64,000 nucleotides of DNA from Pedobacter sp. WC2423 (GTDB taxonomy: Bacteria > Bacteroidota > Bacteroidia > Sphingobacteriales > Sphingobacteriaceae). Within the stretch, counting starts at the first letter, position 1, and every line of letters starts with the position of its first letter. The position numbers and the translations under genes were made by a program. This document shows positions 53,370-61,325 of this stretch, piece after piece. The notes beneath the pieces are model-generated. The model did not search any database. It saw nothing but the letters and a program-made list of their open reading frames with translations, and was not told where the DNA came from. Where the stretch lies: the NCBI RefSeq assembly GCF_040822065.1, contig NZ_CP162005.1, positions 1,612,001 to 1,676,000 of the forward strand, written 5' to 3'.

Positions 53370-53782
53370 ATGGAAGCTTTAATTTTTCGTATCATCTGAT
53401 ACAGTAAATAACCACAGGGACCAAACATAAAAGTGAGCACCAGGCAAGGAATCACCAGTACATGCGAAATGGATTCTTTATGAGCAGATTGAAGAATGTA
53501 AAAACCAACTAAAAGATCAAAAGCAAGGTAATGTATCCAACCTGCCAGCAGCAATTGATCGTTATTGAAAAGCGTTCTTACTTCGGCAATCGACCCAAAA
53601 CCTGCTCCTTGAACACTAAAAAATCCGGTAATGTATATACAATAAATGGCAGAAAGAACCAGTGGAATGACTCGATAGCGAACTAGCAATTGTGTCATCT
53701 TCCAAAGGGGAAAGAAAATTAACAAAAACCATTGCAGAGCGGCAATTGCCCCGACGACTGAAAAAATATTTGAGGGATTCAT
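53366..53782 (-). CDS. ABA4-like (DUF4281) membrane protein
   Basis: A 138-residue protein with four hydrophobic segments. FNNDQLLLAGWIHYLAFDLLVGFYI is the ABA4/DUF4281 signature, including the conserved W-x-H-Y-x-x-F-D. In plants ABA4 takes part in neoxanthin formation from violaxanthin. A bacterial counterpart might act on a carotenoid or polar lipid, but no function is shown. It precedes a polytopic membrane protein gene by a 4-base overlap and lies 6.6 kb from the crtB gene. Confidence 0.82.
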   Translation of the reverse strand: MNPSNIFSVVGAIAALQWFLLIFFPLWKMTQLLVRYRVIPLVLSAIYCIYITGFFSVQGAGFGSIAEVRTLFNNDQLLLAGWIHYLAFDLLVGFYILQSAHKESISHVLVIPCLVLTFMFGPCGYLLYQMIRKIKASI

Positions 53783-53891
53783 TTGAGTTGTGATTTGAGT
53801 TTGTTTAAACTGAACACCACAAAAGTGAGGGTAATCTCTTTTTTATAAAATGATATGGAGTTAAAAAACGTAACGAGCTTATTAACCTATG

Positions 53892-54470
53892 TTAACGCCG
53901 GCTGGCTAATTTTGCCCGGATCCTGCTTAAGCTTTGCGGTTGGATCCCAAGATAAGAGGCAATAAGGTGTTGAGGAAGTCTGTTTAAAATCTGAGGTTTA
54001 TCTTCAATTAATTCCAGATAGCGGTCTTCTGCAGACTGGAACATTAAATTTCGCTTGCTTTTAACTGCATCCACAAAGAGTTTTTCTGCGATTAGCCGCC
54101 CAAACTTTTCGAAACGCTGGCTATGGTTATATAAACTCTGCATATCTGCATAATTTAAAACAAATAACTCGCAGTCTTCTAAAGCTTGTATATAGTCAGG
54201 AGATGGTACCTGCAAGAGAAAACTTTCATAATCACCAAGCCAATCACCCTCAAATGAAAATCCTATGGTACAATCCCCTTTTTCACTTCTTGAAAAATAC
54301 CTCAATCCGCCTTTCTGAACAATAACCATCCCCTTGCACACCTTCCCCGCTTCAAGAAAAAAGTCATACTTTTTTAAATTCAATGGTTTAAGCCGCTGCA
54401 TGAACAAGAAAAGTTCCTCATCATTGAAATCTACCAAAGCACGTAGAGATTGTGTTATAATTTCGTACAT
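53892..54470 (-). CDS. Crp/Fnr-family transcriptional regulator
   Basis: The start at 54470 (MYEIITQSLRALVDF) is preferred over the frame opening at 54509. The protein has 192 residues with a cNMP-binding-like roll (DFFLEAGKVCKGMVIVQKGGLRYFSRSEKGD) and a C-terminal HTH (LNRLPQHLIASYLGIQPQSLSRIRAKL). It is the second small Crp/Fnr of the window and similar in form to that at 26284-26871. Ligand unknown; the target may be the ABA4-like pair downstream on its strand. Confidence 0.88.
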   Translation of the reverse strand: MYEIITQSLRALVDFNDEELFLFMQRLKPLNLKKYDFFLEAGKVCKGMVIVQKGGLRYFSRSEKGDCTIGFSFEGDWLGDYESFLLQVPSPDYIQALEDCELFVLNYADMQSLYNHSQRFEKFGRLIAEKLFVDAVKSKRNLMFQSAEDRYLELIEDKPQILNRLPQHLIASYLGIQPQSLSRIRAKLASRR

Positions 54471-54540
54471 ATAATGTTCAGTTGGGACCACCCTGTTTAG
54501 CGTAACCAAATATATAGGAAATTACAGTTATTTTAACGCC

Positions 54541-54869
54541 GTTTACAGATTTGAGTTTATCGGGATACGAAATATAGCAATCAGAGCCCCTTTAGGAACC
54601 TATACAGGCTGGAGTCTTCGGAAAAAAGGTTATGGAGAAGGCGATTTAGCTTCTCTAAATGGCATGTTTATCCCTTTTAAACTGACCAGGTCAGAGCGTC
54701 TTGCGGCGGGAGATCCAAGATTGTCCCTGGAAGAACATTATACCAGCAATACCGGATATATTGAGGCTGTAAAGAAAGCTGGTGAGGAACTCCTTAAAGC
54801 AGTTTTTTGCTTCAGGAGGATATGGTATCAGAAATTGAAAATGCAAAAAGAAACTATCCTGTAAAATAA
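54541..54869 (+). pseudogene. C-terminal fragment of an alpha/beta-hydrolase domain protein (Abhydrolase_10 type)
   Basis: The plus strand reads APLGTYTGWSLRKKGYGEGD, then FIPFKLTRSERLAAGDPR and SLEEHYTSNTGYIEAVKKAG, the C-terminal landmarks of the PF20091 family (TYTGWNLR, FIPFARTR-x-ER, GDPR-x-SLEERY). At the poly-T near 54802-54807 the frame shifts: the other frame continues LQEDMVSEIENAKRNYPVK to a TAA at 54867-54869, as the family does. The N-terminal 400 or more residues are missing. Homology is clear but the fragment has no start. Confidence 0.75.
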
Positions 54870-54917
54870 TAATATGTGGATTTAATCCGGTCAGACCTGA
54901 CATCTGACCGGATCAAA

Positions 54918-55796
54918 TTACTTCTTGATAGCTGTATTAGGCTTATAAGCTGAATACCATTTACCTAATGCTGTCAGGTTACCATTCGCATCAACCAGCG
55001 CAGAAGACCAGAGCCTTGAACTGGTTGGTGAACCTGAAAACCAGCTGTAACGCTGTACATAATCCAGTGCTTCAAGCTTAGGTAATAATCTTTGCATAAA
55101 GGCCAGAACCATTTCAGGTGTATATGGATTCTGAGCCATAGTAGTCGCATTATTTGCAGCAGTGGCAAATTCAGTGATCCAGATCGGTTTTTTATATTTA
55201 TCATGCAGATCCTGCAAAACTTTGACAAAAGCTACATCATCAGTGCCTACATACATATGTACACAGATAAAATCAACGCGCTTATTTTGTGCAATTGCCT
55301 GATCCATAAAATCATACATCCATTGCCTGGTTGGCCATGCGGTTGCCGGGCTACCTAAAGGCAGGCCTATGGACTCTAATTCAGGCCATGCAGCAAGGGC
55401 GTCCTGTACAGATAGGTTTGACTGGTCGCCTAAATCGGGCTCGTTAAATCCCAGGATATATTTCGCTTTCCCCTGCACTCCAAGCTGTTTTGCATAAGCA
55501 ATATTGGTATCACTGACATTTGATCTGCCCCAGAACATGGGCACGAATTCGCAGTTTTGCGGAGCATTCTGCATTGGAAGATCTGTCCCCCAGGTATAGT
55601 ACCAGTGGCTTTGCAGATTAATTACATTTCCCCACCACGTGCCATTTTTATTATTCACATTGAAATCAGCTCCTTTTTTACCGGCAACTACAGCGGTATT
55701 ATCCGGAATATCGGGCGATGAATTGTTATGCTTACTACATCCTGCTGCTACTGCACAAAAGAATAAAAGCCCTATCTTTAATATCCTGACCATCAT
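54918..55796 (-). CDS. GH128-like glycoside hydrolase lipoprotein
   Basis: A 292-residue lipoprotein (lipobox VAAGC at about residue 20). The TIM-barrel part resembles Glyco_hydro_cc/GH128: WWGNVINLQSHWYYTWGTD, FVPMFWG, KYILGFNEPD (first catalytic Glu candidate), FICVHMYVG and PIWITEFAT (second catalytic Glu candidate). GH128 enzymes hydrolyse beta-1,3-glucan, so it may act on fungal or algal glucan at the cell surface. It begins 5 bases after the adenosine deaminase gene and is co-transcribed. Confidence 0.83.
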   Translation of the reverse strand: MMVRILKIGLLFFCAVAAGCSKHNNSSPDIPDNTAVVAGKKGADFNVNNKNGTWWGNVINLQSHWYYTWGTDLPMQNAPQNCEFVPMFWGRSNVSDTNIAYAKQLGVQGKAKYILGFNEPDLGDQSNLSVQDALAAWPELESIGLPLGSPATAWPTRQWMYDFMDQAIAQNKRVDFICVHMYVGTDDVAFVKVLQDLHDKYKKPIWITEFATAANNATTMAQNPYTPEMVLAFMQRLLPKLEALDYVQRYSWFSGSPTSSRLWSSALVDANGNLTALGKWYSAYKPNTAIKK

Positions 55797-55801
55797 TGAA
55801 A

Positions 55802-57247
55802 TTAATGATTAATATTTCTCGCTTTTGGTGTATTTAAAATGAGTTTTTCAAATGTTATAAAATCCTTGTCCAGCTTAGTAAGTAATTGCTTCTTCACTGA
55901 CGCTTCCTTGATAAAAGAATAATTTATACTGTTATAAACGATTTTTTTGATATCATCATAAGTAAACTCCGGGTATCTGCTGGCCAGCAATACATATTGA
56001 TCAGTCAAATTCGTTCTGAGTACGCCTGCATCATCCGAACTGATGACAATAGGAACATTGAATTCTTTATAAAGAGATACCGGGTGACGGTCACCTTTCA
56101 CTTTCAGAATAAATTCGTTACTGAACAGGTTTATTTCTACGGCTATCCCCTTTTCTTTCATGTAGTTCATTAAAGCATAGCTATTTGCTTCATATGGCAT
56201 ATCTACTCCATGCCCGATACGCGAAGCACCTGCATCATAAACAGCCGAGCCAATATGCCAGGTTAATTCTTCAGGCTTAACCAGGCCAAGCGTAAGTTCA
56301 CCTGCATGCAGCGTATATTTAACTGAAGGATATTTTTTATGGCAGTATTTGAACATCTGCATATGTAACCAGTAGTCACGCATAGCTACCTCATTATTTT
56401 CTGGAGAAAGGATGTTTACACCAACTATAAGCGGGTTTTTACTGGCTGCCTCAAAAGCTAACAACAAGCGTTTGAAAACTTCGCTGGCTTCCAGAATCCT
56501 TACGGTATAAGTCTGGTAACGCATAATAAATGAATCATCATCGATATGCAGAGAATTATGCAATTTGTTAATTGTATTTACACTGAAGTTATCTGCACAG
56601 GAAACAATATTTTTTTCCATCAGCTTATTATAAAGTGTATCCAATAGTGCCTGCGTGTGCAGTTCATCTTTTTGCTGAAGTACAGTGTGAAATTTCGGAT
56701 CGAACTGTGAGCTCAATTCATCTATACGGGCACACTTAATAGAGCTAAGCATTGTTTCTATATAACCAACATGTTCTTTGACTGCCCTATTTTTTATTTC
56801 CAGCAATCCGGAATCAATATCTTTTTCACTTGCAATATCAAAACCCGGAAATGTTTCAAAGAATTGCTTATCAGAAGGAATACTAACATTATTATAGTCT
56901 TTAACAGACCACTTCTTTAAAAGCCTGAATTTATATTCGTCTAATTGCCGGTCTTTTGCGAGCGCGCTGAATCTGACCCAGTCTTTGTCATTTGATGGCT
57001 TATTTTCAGCTATTTCAAGGGTTTCCTTTTGTATGAAATAATCTTTTTTAACAACATAATGAATAAAGCTCTCTGCATAAACTGAGCCGCTGTAATGATG
57101 ATGAAGATCGCCTCCCTTTGGCATTTGTGAAAAGAAAGCTGTTAGCTTAGCCGGGTTGTTTCTGATTTTTTCCAGGTAGTTACTGATCGATTGGGCATGG
57201 GCATGATATAAAAAAAAAGCAAAAAACAGAGTCAGATATTTTCTCAT
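55802..57247 (-). CDS. Exported adenosine deaminase-family protein
   Basis: A 481-residue protein with a signal peptide (MRKYLTLFFAFFLYHAHAQ). The zinc/active-site motifs of the adenosine deaminase superfamily are present: GGDLHHHYSGS (metal His pair), TLHAGELT (His and Glu), RIGHGVD (His) and VISSDDAGV (metal Asp). Length exceeds ordinary bacterial ADA (about 340) and matches the secreted ADGF-like type. It probably deaminates extracellular or periplasmic adenosine to inosine for purine uptake. It is followed by the GH128-like gene. Confidence 0.9.
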   Translation of the reverse strand: MRKYLTLFFAFFLYHAHAQSISNYLEKIRNNPAKLTAFFSQMPKGGDLHHHYSGSVYAESFIHYVVKKDYFIQKETLEIAENKPSNDKDWVRFSALAKDRQLDEYKFRLLKKWSVKDYNNVSIPSDKQFFETFPGFDIASEKDIDSGLLEIKNRAVKEHVGYIETMLSSIKCARIDELSSQFDPKFHTVLQQKDELHTQALLDTLYNKLMEKNIVSCADNFSVNTINKLHNSLHIDDDSFIMRYQTYTVRILEASEVFKRLLLAFEAASKNPLIVGVNILSPENNEVAMRDYWLHMQMFKYCHKKYPSVKYTLHAGELTLGLVKPEELTWHIGSAVYDAGASRIGHGVDMPYEANSYALMNYMKEKGIAVEINLFSNEFILKVKGDRHPVSLYKEFNVPIVISSDDAGVLRTNLTDQYVLLASRYPEFTYDDIKKIVYNSINYSFIKEASVKKQLLTKLDKDFITFEKLILNTPKARNINH

Positions 57248-57411
57248 TAACCAGATTGGATTGTTAGCAGATAAAAAAATTAATACCCAAACATACTATA
57301 GATATTTCAGAATATATGTATTAGTCATCTGTAAACGGACCTTATTTATTTAAATTATTGTACAGATATAATTTATTTTTCTATATTCTCCCCTCCTTAA
57401 TCCAGGAGAAT

Positions 57412-57484
57412 GATTCCGTAGCTCAGCTGGTAGAGCATTACACTTTTAATGTAGTGGTCCTGGTTTCGAATCCCAGCGGGATCA
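57412..57484 (+). tRNA. tRNA-Lys (TTT), second copy with a broken T-stem pair
   Basis: A 73-base sequence equal to the tRNA at 32963-33035 except for one substitution, G to T at T-stem position 53. It disrupts the highly conserved G53-C61 pair (T-arm CTGGT-TTCGAAT-CCCAG). The upstream region is also alike for about 35 bases, so the copy includes a promoter. No strong terminator follows. It could be a functional variant or a decaying copy. Confidence 0.85.
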
Positions 57485-57904
57485 CGAAAGACTCACTAAA
57501 GTGGGGCTTTTGTATTTAAAAGGCTTTTTTTTTATAAAAACTATTCAATTTTAGTCATTATGGACCATACAAATCGATTACCTATTCCTGGTCGTAAATT
57601 AGGTAACCAATTCGCAGAAAAAAAGGCCTTGAGGTAGATTTTAAAGGGGAAAGTGAGATAATGAAGAAACACCGCACATTAACTGAAAAAATATCGGAAA
57701 AGTGTTATCAATATTATTTACTGCAGATGATAGATTAAAAAACCTGGTGCCTTCACATAATAGTTGACCCTATGCGTTGATTACTTATATTTAAAATGAA
57801 GCTTTAAATTGACATGTTGAACAAAGTAAATTGACTTGCTAAACAAAACAGCCGCTTTCGGATCAGCCGACATTTGTCTTATAATCATTTAATAAAAAGA
57901 CAAA
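57485..57904 (+). promoter_or_regulatory. Gene-poor stretch with a tandem direct repeat before the SDR gene
   Basis: No gene is convincing; a 25-codon frame at 57560 is not recognised. At 57805-57826 and 57827-57848 lies a tandem 22-base repeat (18 of 22 bases equal), both copies starting TAAATTGAC. It ends 57 bases before the SDR start. Direct repeats two helical turns long are the form of AraC-type operators, and an AraC gene follows the SDR gene. Binding is inferred. Confidence 0.55.
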
Positions 57905-58918
57905 ATGGAAAAGAATAATTATCATGGCGCATTACAACATCCTGTAGGGTCAGGATTCAACGCCAAATCGACAGCAACTGAAGTAATTAAAGGTATTGAC
58001 CTGACAGGAAAGATCGCCATTGTAACTGGTGGGAACGCAGGCATTGGCTTGGAAACGACCAAGGTACTCGCGGCTGCAGGCGCAACAGTTATCGTACCAG
58101 CCCGGGACATAGAAAAAGCAAAAAAAAACCTTAAGAAAGTTCCGAATGTAGAAATAATGGCAATGGATCTGGCGCGGCCTGAAACTGTTGATGCATTTGC
58201 AGAAAGATTCCTTGCATCGAACCGGCCACTGCATCTGCTGATCAATAATGCCGGTATCATGTGGGTGCCCTTACAAAGAGATGGCCGTGGTTTCGAATCA
58301 CAACTGGCCACCAATTATCTGGGACAATATCAGCTGGTATCAAGATTGTGGCCTGCCCTTAAGCAAGCAGACGGCGCAAGAGTAGTTAATGTATCTTCAT
58401 ATGGACACCAGATGGCACCATTTAATTTCGACGATCCCAATTTTGAACATCGGGAATATCAGACACTTTTAGCCTACGGACAGTCCAAAACCGCCAGCAA
58501 CCTGTTCGCTCTTGAGCTGGACAACCGCGCAAAATCATTTAAAGTGAGGGCTTATTCCTTACATCCCGGATCAATAGCTGGTACGGAACTGGCCAGAGAT
58601 GCGGATATGGAGCTGTTTAAGCAAATGGGCTTCTTTGATGAGAACGGTAACATGCGCCCGGAAATCCAAGTCGGCCTGAAAACCATTCCGCAAGGTGCCG
58701 CTACCACCATATGGTGCGCTACAAGTCCAATGCTTAATGACATTGGCGGGGTGTATTGTGAAGACGGGGACATCGCGGATCTTGACGTTGGTAACTTCGG
58801 AAAAGACAATGGCCTTGGAACGCGGGGTGTACAGCCATACGCTCTGGATGAAACAAATGCTAAAAAGCTTTGGGACTTAACGGAGGAAATGGTAGGAATA
58901 AAATTTGATGTTAAATAA
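57905..58918 (+). CDS. Short-chain dehydrogenase (retinol-dehydrogenase-like)
   Basis: A 337-residue classical/extended SDR. The cofactor motif is VTGGNAGIGLET, the NAG motif LLINNAGIM, the catalytic Ser VVNVSSYGHQM and the catalytic YGQSK (YxxxK). The N-terminal 28 residues (NNYHGALQHPVGSGFNAKSTATEV) precede the Rossmann fold. It should oxidise or reduce an alcohol or carbonyl with NAD(P). It is controlled probably by the AraC gene 200 bases downstream through the tandem repeat upstream. Confidence 0.92.
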   Translation: MEKNNYHGALQHPVGSGFNAKSTATEVIKGIDLTGKIAIVTGGNAGIGLETTKVLAAAGATVIVPARDIEKAKKNLKKVPNVEIMAMDLARPETVDAFAERFLASNRPLHLLINNAGIMWVPLQRDGRGFESQLATNYLGQYQLVSRLWPALKQADGARVVNVSSYGHQMAPFNFDDPNFEHREYQTLLAYGQSKTASNLFALELDNRAKSFKVRAYSLHPGSIAGTELARDADMELFKQMGFFDENGNMRPEIQVGLKTIPQGAATTIWCATSPMLNDIGGVYCEDGDIADLDVGNFGKDNGLGTRGVQPYALDETNAKKLWDLTEEMVGIKFDVK

Positions 58919-58933
58919 AACGGAATAGACGAC

Positions 58934-59088
58934 ATGAAAAATTTAAAAGGAAATTCATGGTTATTACCGGTAGTGATAGTTGAGGCGGCTATGCAACAAC
59001 AAGGGAACAGAAGAAAAAGGTGCCGAATTGATGATTCGGCATTTATTATGGGTTCAGAATATTTATTGACGGTGGACAGTCGATTTGA
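58934..59088 (+). pseudogene. Remnant of a second SDR gene with internal deletion
   Basis: Three SDR landmarks appear in order within 155 bases but in two frames: MKNLKG at 58934, then, in the next frame, MVITGSDS from 58957 and GGYATTREQKKK interrupted by a stop, and later FIDGGQSI, the usual SDR C-terminal D-G-G. The middle 200 residues are missing. A 58-codon frame through the same DNA (58934-59110) has no recognised content. Short matches, so moderate confidence. Confidence 0.45.
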
Positions 59089-59120
59089 AGAAATCCGTCT
59101 CAATAATTAACTTTATAAAA

Positions 59121-59936
59121 ATGGAATATATAGCCAGGTATTTAACAAAAGAGATCAAGCTTTCCTCCTACGAAGACAAGCTTTTCAAATCAGACCTGAT
59201 GTTTGACGATCACATGCTCGTCTGGTTCATTTCCGGCGAAACAAAGATCATCCAGTGGGATACCACCTTTAATTTCAGAACCGGTGATATTTTTCTGATT
59301 CCAAGAAACCAGTTGGCAACGATTATCAACTATCCTAAAAATGGACTTCCCCATAAAACCGTTGTCATGCATTTATCGCTTGACCGATTGAGGAAGTTCT
59401 ATGAAAATATCGATGTCAGGAAGAGATCGCAACCCGATCAAAAAATCTACACGTTCAACGATCACCCCTTATTGGAAAGCTGCCTCGCTTCGCTTATCCC
59501 TTATTTTGATATAGACGGTCAGTTTCCCGAGGACCTCGCTTCATTAAAAATAACAGAGGCCATCAGTATATTGCGGATGATCGATCCGGGCGTCGACAGC
59601 GTTTTGGCCAATTTCGATCTGCCCGGTAAAATTGACCTGGTCAGTTTTATGCAGCGGAACTTTATGTTTAACATGTCACTGGAAAAATTGGGCTACCTCA
59701 CTGGCCGGAGTCTATCGACCTTTAACAGGGACTTCAAAAAACTATTTAATACCACACCACAGAAATGGCTTACAGACAAAAGATTGGAACTCGCGCATTA
59801 TCAGTTGCTCGAAAAAAGGAAAAAACCTAAAGAGGTTTATCTTGAAGTAGGCTTTGAAGATCTGTCCCACTTTTCGTTTTCTTTCAAAAAGAAATACGGC
59901 ATGTCTCCAGTTCAACTGATCTCGGCCTTACAATGA
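59121..59936 (+). CDS. AraC-family transcriptional regulator
   Basis: The start at 59121 (MEYIARYLTKEIKLSS) is preferred; a TTG at 59085 opens the frame but lies in the SDR relic. The protein has 271 residues, an N-terminal effector domain (DHMLVWFISGETKIIQWDTTFNFRTGDIFLIP) and a C-terminal AraC HTH pair (MSLEKLGYLTGRSLSTFNRDFKKLFNTTPQKWLTDK and PKEVYLEVGFEDLSHFSFSFKKKYGMSP). It is the probable regulator of the SDR gene at 57905. Confidence 0.9.
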   Translation: MEYIARYLTKEIKLSSYEDKLFKSDLMFDDHMLVWFISGETKIIQWDTTFNFRTGDIFLIPRNQLATIINYPKNGLPHKTVVMHLSLDRLRKFYENIDVRKRSQPDQKIYTFNDHPLLESCLASLIPYFDIDGQFPEDLASLKITEAISILRMIDPGVDSVLANFDLPGKIDLVSFMQRNFMFNMSLEKLGYLTGRSLSTFNRDFKKLFNTTPQKWLTDKRLELAHYQLLEKRKKPKEVYLEVGFEDLSHFSFSFKKKYGMSPVQLISALQ

Positions 59937-60033
59937 CATACATTTACGTATCAATAATTAACAGGGTGTTAAAGGAATTGTCCCAATCTATTTAAGATCG
60001 CCGTTGACGGAAAACGTGCGTAATTTTTTTATC

Positions 60034-61323
60034 TCATCTGCCATCTTCAAATATTTTAGTAATACTTCTGCTAAACCGGGCGAGTAATGAACTCTCCCTG
60101 GTGATGATTTTTGCCTCTGCCAACATTCCACTTTTTAGCACAATTTTCCGGGAAGCATCTTTATTTTCAAAATCTTTAAAATCTACTTTCGCAATAAAAA
60201 CACTGTCTTTTAAAGCGACCTCTGATAGATAATTTACCTCGCCATGAATCATCCCAAATTCTTCAAAAGGATAACTCTGAAGTTTAATGAGCACTTTTTG
60301 TCCCAGTTTAATTTTACCCATGCTGTATTGTGGAATAGCTACTTCACCAAAAAATCTGGCGTTTACAGGATTTATGAAAAATAGTTCATCATTTACATTC
60401 ACATTCTGATTCTCCTGAATAATACCTGAGAAACCAACGATACCATCCACCGGCGCTGAAAGTACATAATGCATTAACCAGCTTTCTGTTTCAGTAATAA
60501 TCCCATTTAGCGCCTGAATAAAATTTAATCGCTGTTCCATAATGGTGTTATCGAGATCCAGAAGCTCCTTTTGTTTCGCCAGATAAGCGGTATTATTATT
60601 TGACAGGGAGGTCTCGTTCTGAAGAAGTGGATATTTACTGGACAGGTATTTGTTCTCCTGCTCTTTAAATTCATTATTGGAAATTACCCCTTTTTTCCTG
60701 AGGATAATATAGGCTTTATACTGTAACTCGGCATTTTCTATTTGTTTTTCCTGGATCTTCTTCTGCTGATTAATGTTATCCGTTAACTTTCTGAGTTCAT
60801 TTAAATCTTTCTCCAAAAAAATCTTCTGTTTGGAATAATGACCACCTTTTATTGCTTTATTAAATTGCAGATAAGATTGATAGAAAACTTCATATGCAGA
60901 TTGCAATTCGCCAAGATTAAGTTTATCAGATTCAAAGTTATTAACAAAAGTCGATGATGGGGCTATCGTGCGGAGCTGTTTGAGTTTCTTTAAAAGCCGG
61001 ATAACGTCAGTATGATCCGCTGTACTCTCCAGATAAGCAACAGGCTGTCCTTGCTTAACAAACTGATTTTCAGTCACCAGTATCCGAACCAGTTTACCTC
61101 TTTGTTTCGATAAAATCCGCTTGGGAGAATTTAAAGAATTTACTTTTAATGATGTATTGACTATATCAGGATACTTAATAAATGCAGACATCAACACAAT
61201 CCCTGCAATAACAGTAAAAATAATCATTGTTCCACTGCGTACTATCCAGGAAGGAACGGAGGTAATAATTTCCTCGATTTCATCACTGTTCTGCCTGTTA
61301 AATGGCGATAAATTCTCAGGCAT
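60034..61323 (-). CDS. HlyD-family membrane fusion protein of a peptide exporter
   Basis: A 429-residue protein with one N-terminal membrane segment (about residues 31-52, SGTMIIFTVIAGIVLMSAFI), a biotinyl-like strand pair (RILVTENQFVKQGQPVAYLES), a long alpha-helical hairpin with coiled coil (about residues 150-250) and a C-terminal beta barrel (APVDGIVGFSGIIQENQNVNVNDELFFINP). It links the inner-membrane exporter to an outer-membrane channel. It starts 2 bases after the ABC-transporter stop and belongs to the same transcript. No TolC homologue is visible here. Confidence 0.92.
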   Translation of the reverse strand: MPENLSPFNRQNSDEIEEIITSVPSWIVRSGTMIIFTVIAGIVLMSAFIKYPDIVNTSLKVNSLNSPKRILSKQRGKLVRILVTENQFVKQGQPVAYLESTADHTDVIRLLKKLKQLRTIAPSSTFVNNFESDKLNLGELQSAYEVFYQSYLQFNKAIKGGHYSKQKIFLEKDLNELRKLTDNINQQKKIQEKQIENAELQYKAYIILRKKGVISNNEFKEQENKYLSSKYPLLQNETSLSNNNTAYLAKQKELLDLDNTIMEQRLNFIQALNGIITETESWLMHYVLSAPVDGIVGFSGIIQENQNVNVNDELFFINPVNARFFGEVAIPQYSMGKIKLGQKVLIKLQSYPFEEFGMIHGEVNYLSEVALKDSVFIAKVDFKDFENKDASRKIVLKSGMLAEAKIITRESSLLARFSRSITKIFEDGR

Positions 61324-61325
61324 AC

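Noticed and set aside
33036-57484. A genomic island bounded by the two tRNA-Lys copies
   Set aside because: Both copies are complete tRNA genes with their own upstream regions, unlike the 3'-only duplicates made by integration, and the interval carries no intact integrase or transfer genes.
57560-57637. A 25-codon frame MDHTNRLPIPGRKLG after the second tRNA
   Set aside because: No recognised family, no coupling to a neighbour and too short to support.
58934-59110. A 58-codon open frame beginning MKNLKG
   Set aside because: After the first six codons its content matches nothing, while the other frame carries SDR landmarks; I treat it as a by-product of the SDR relic.
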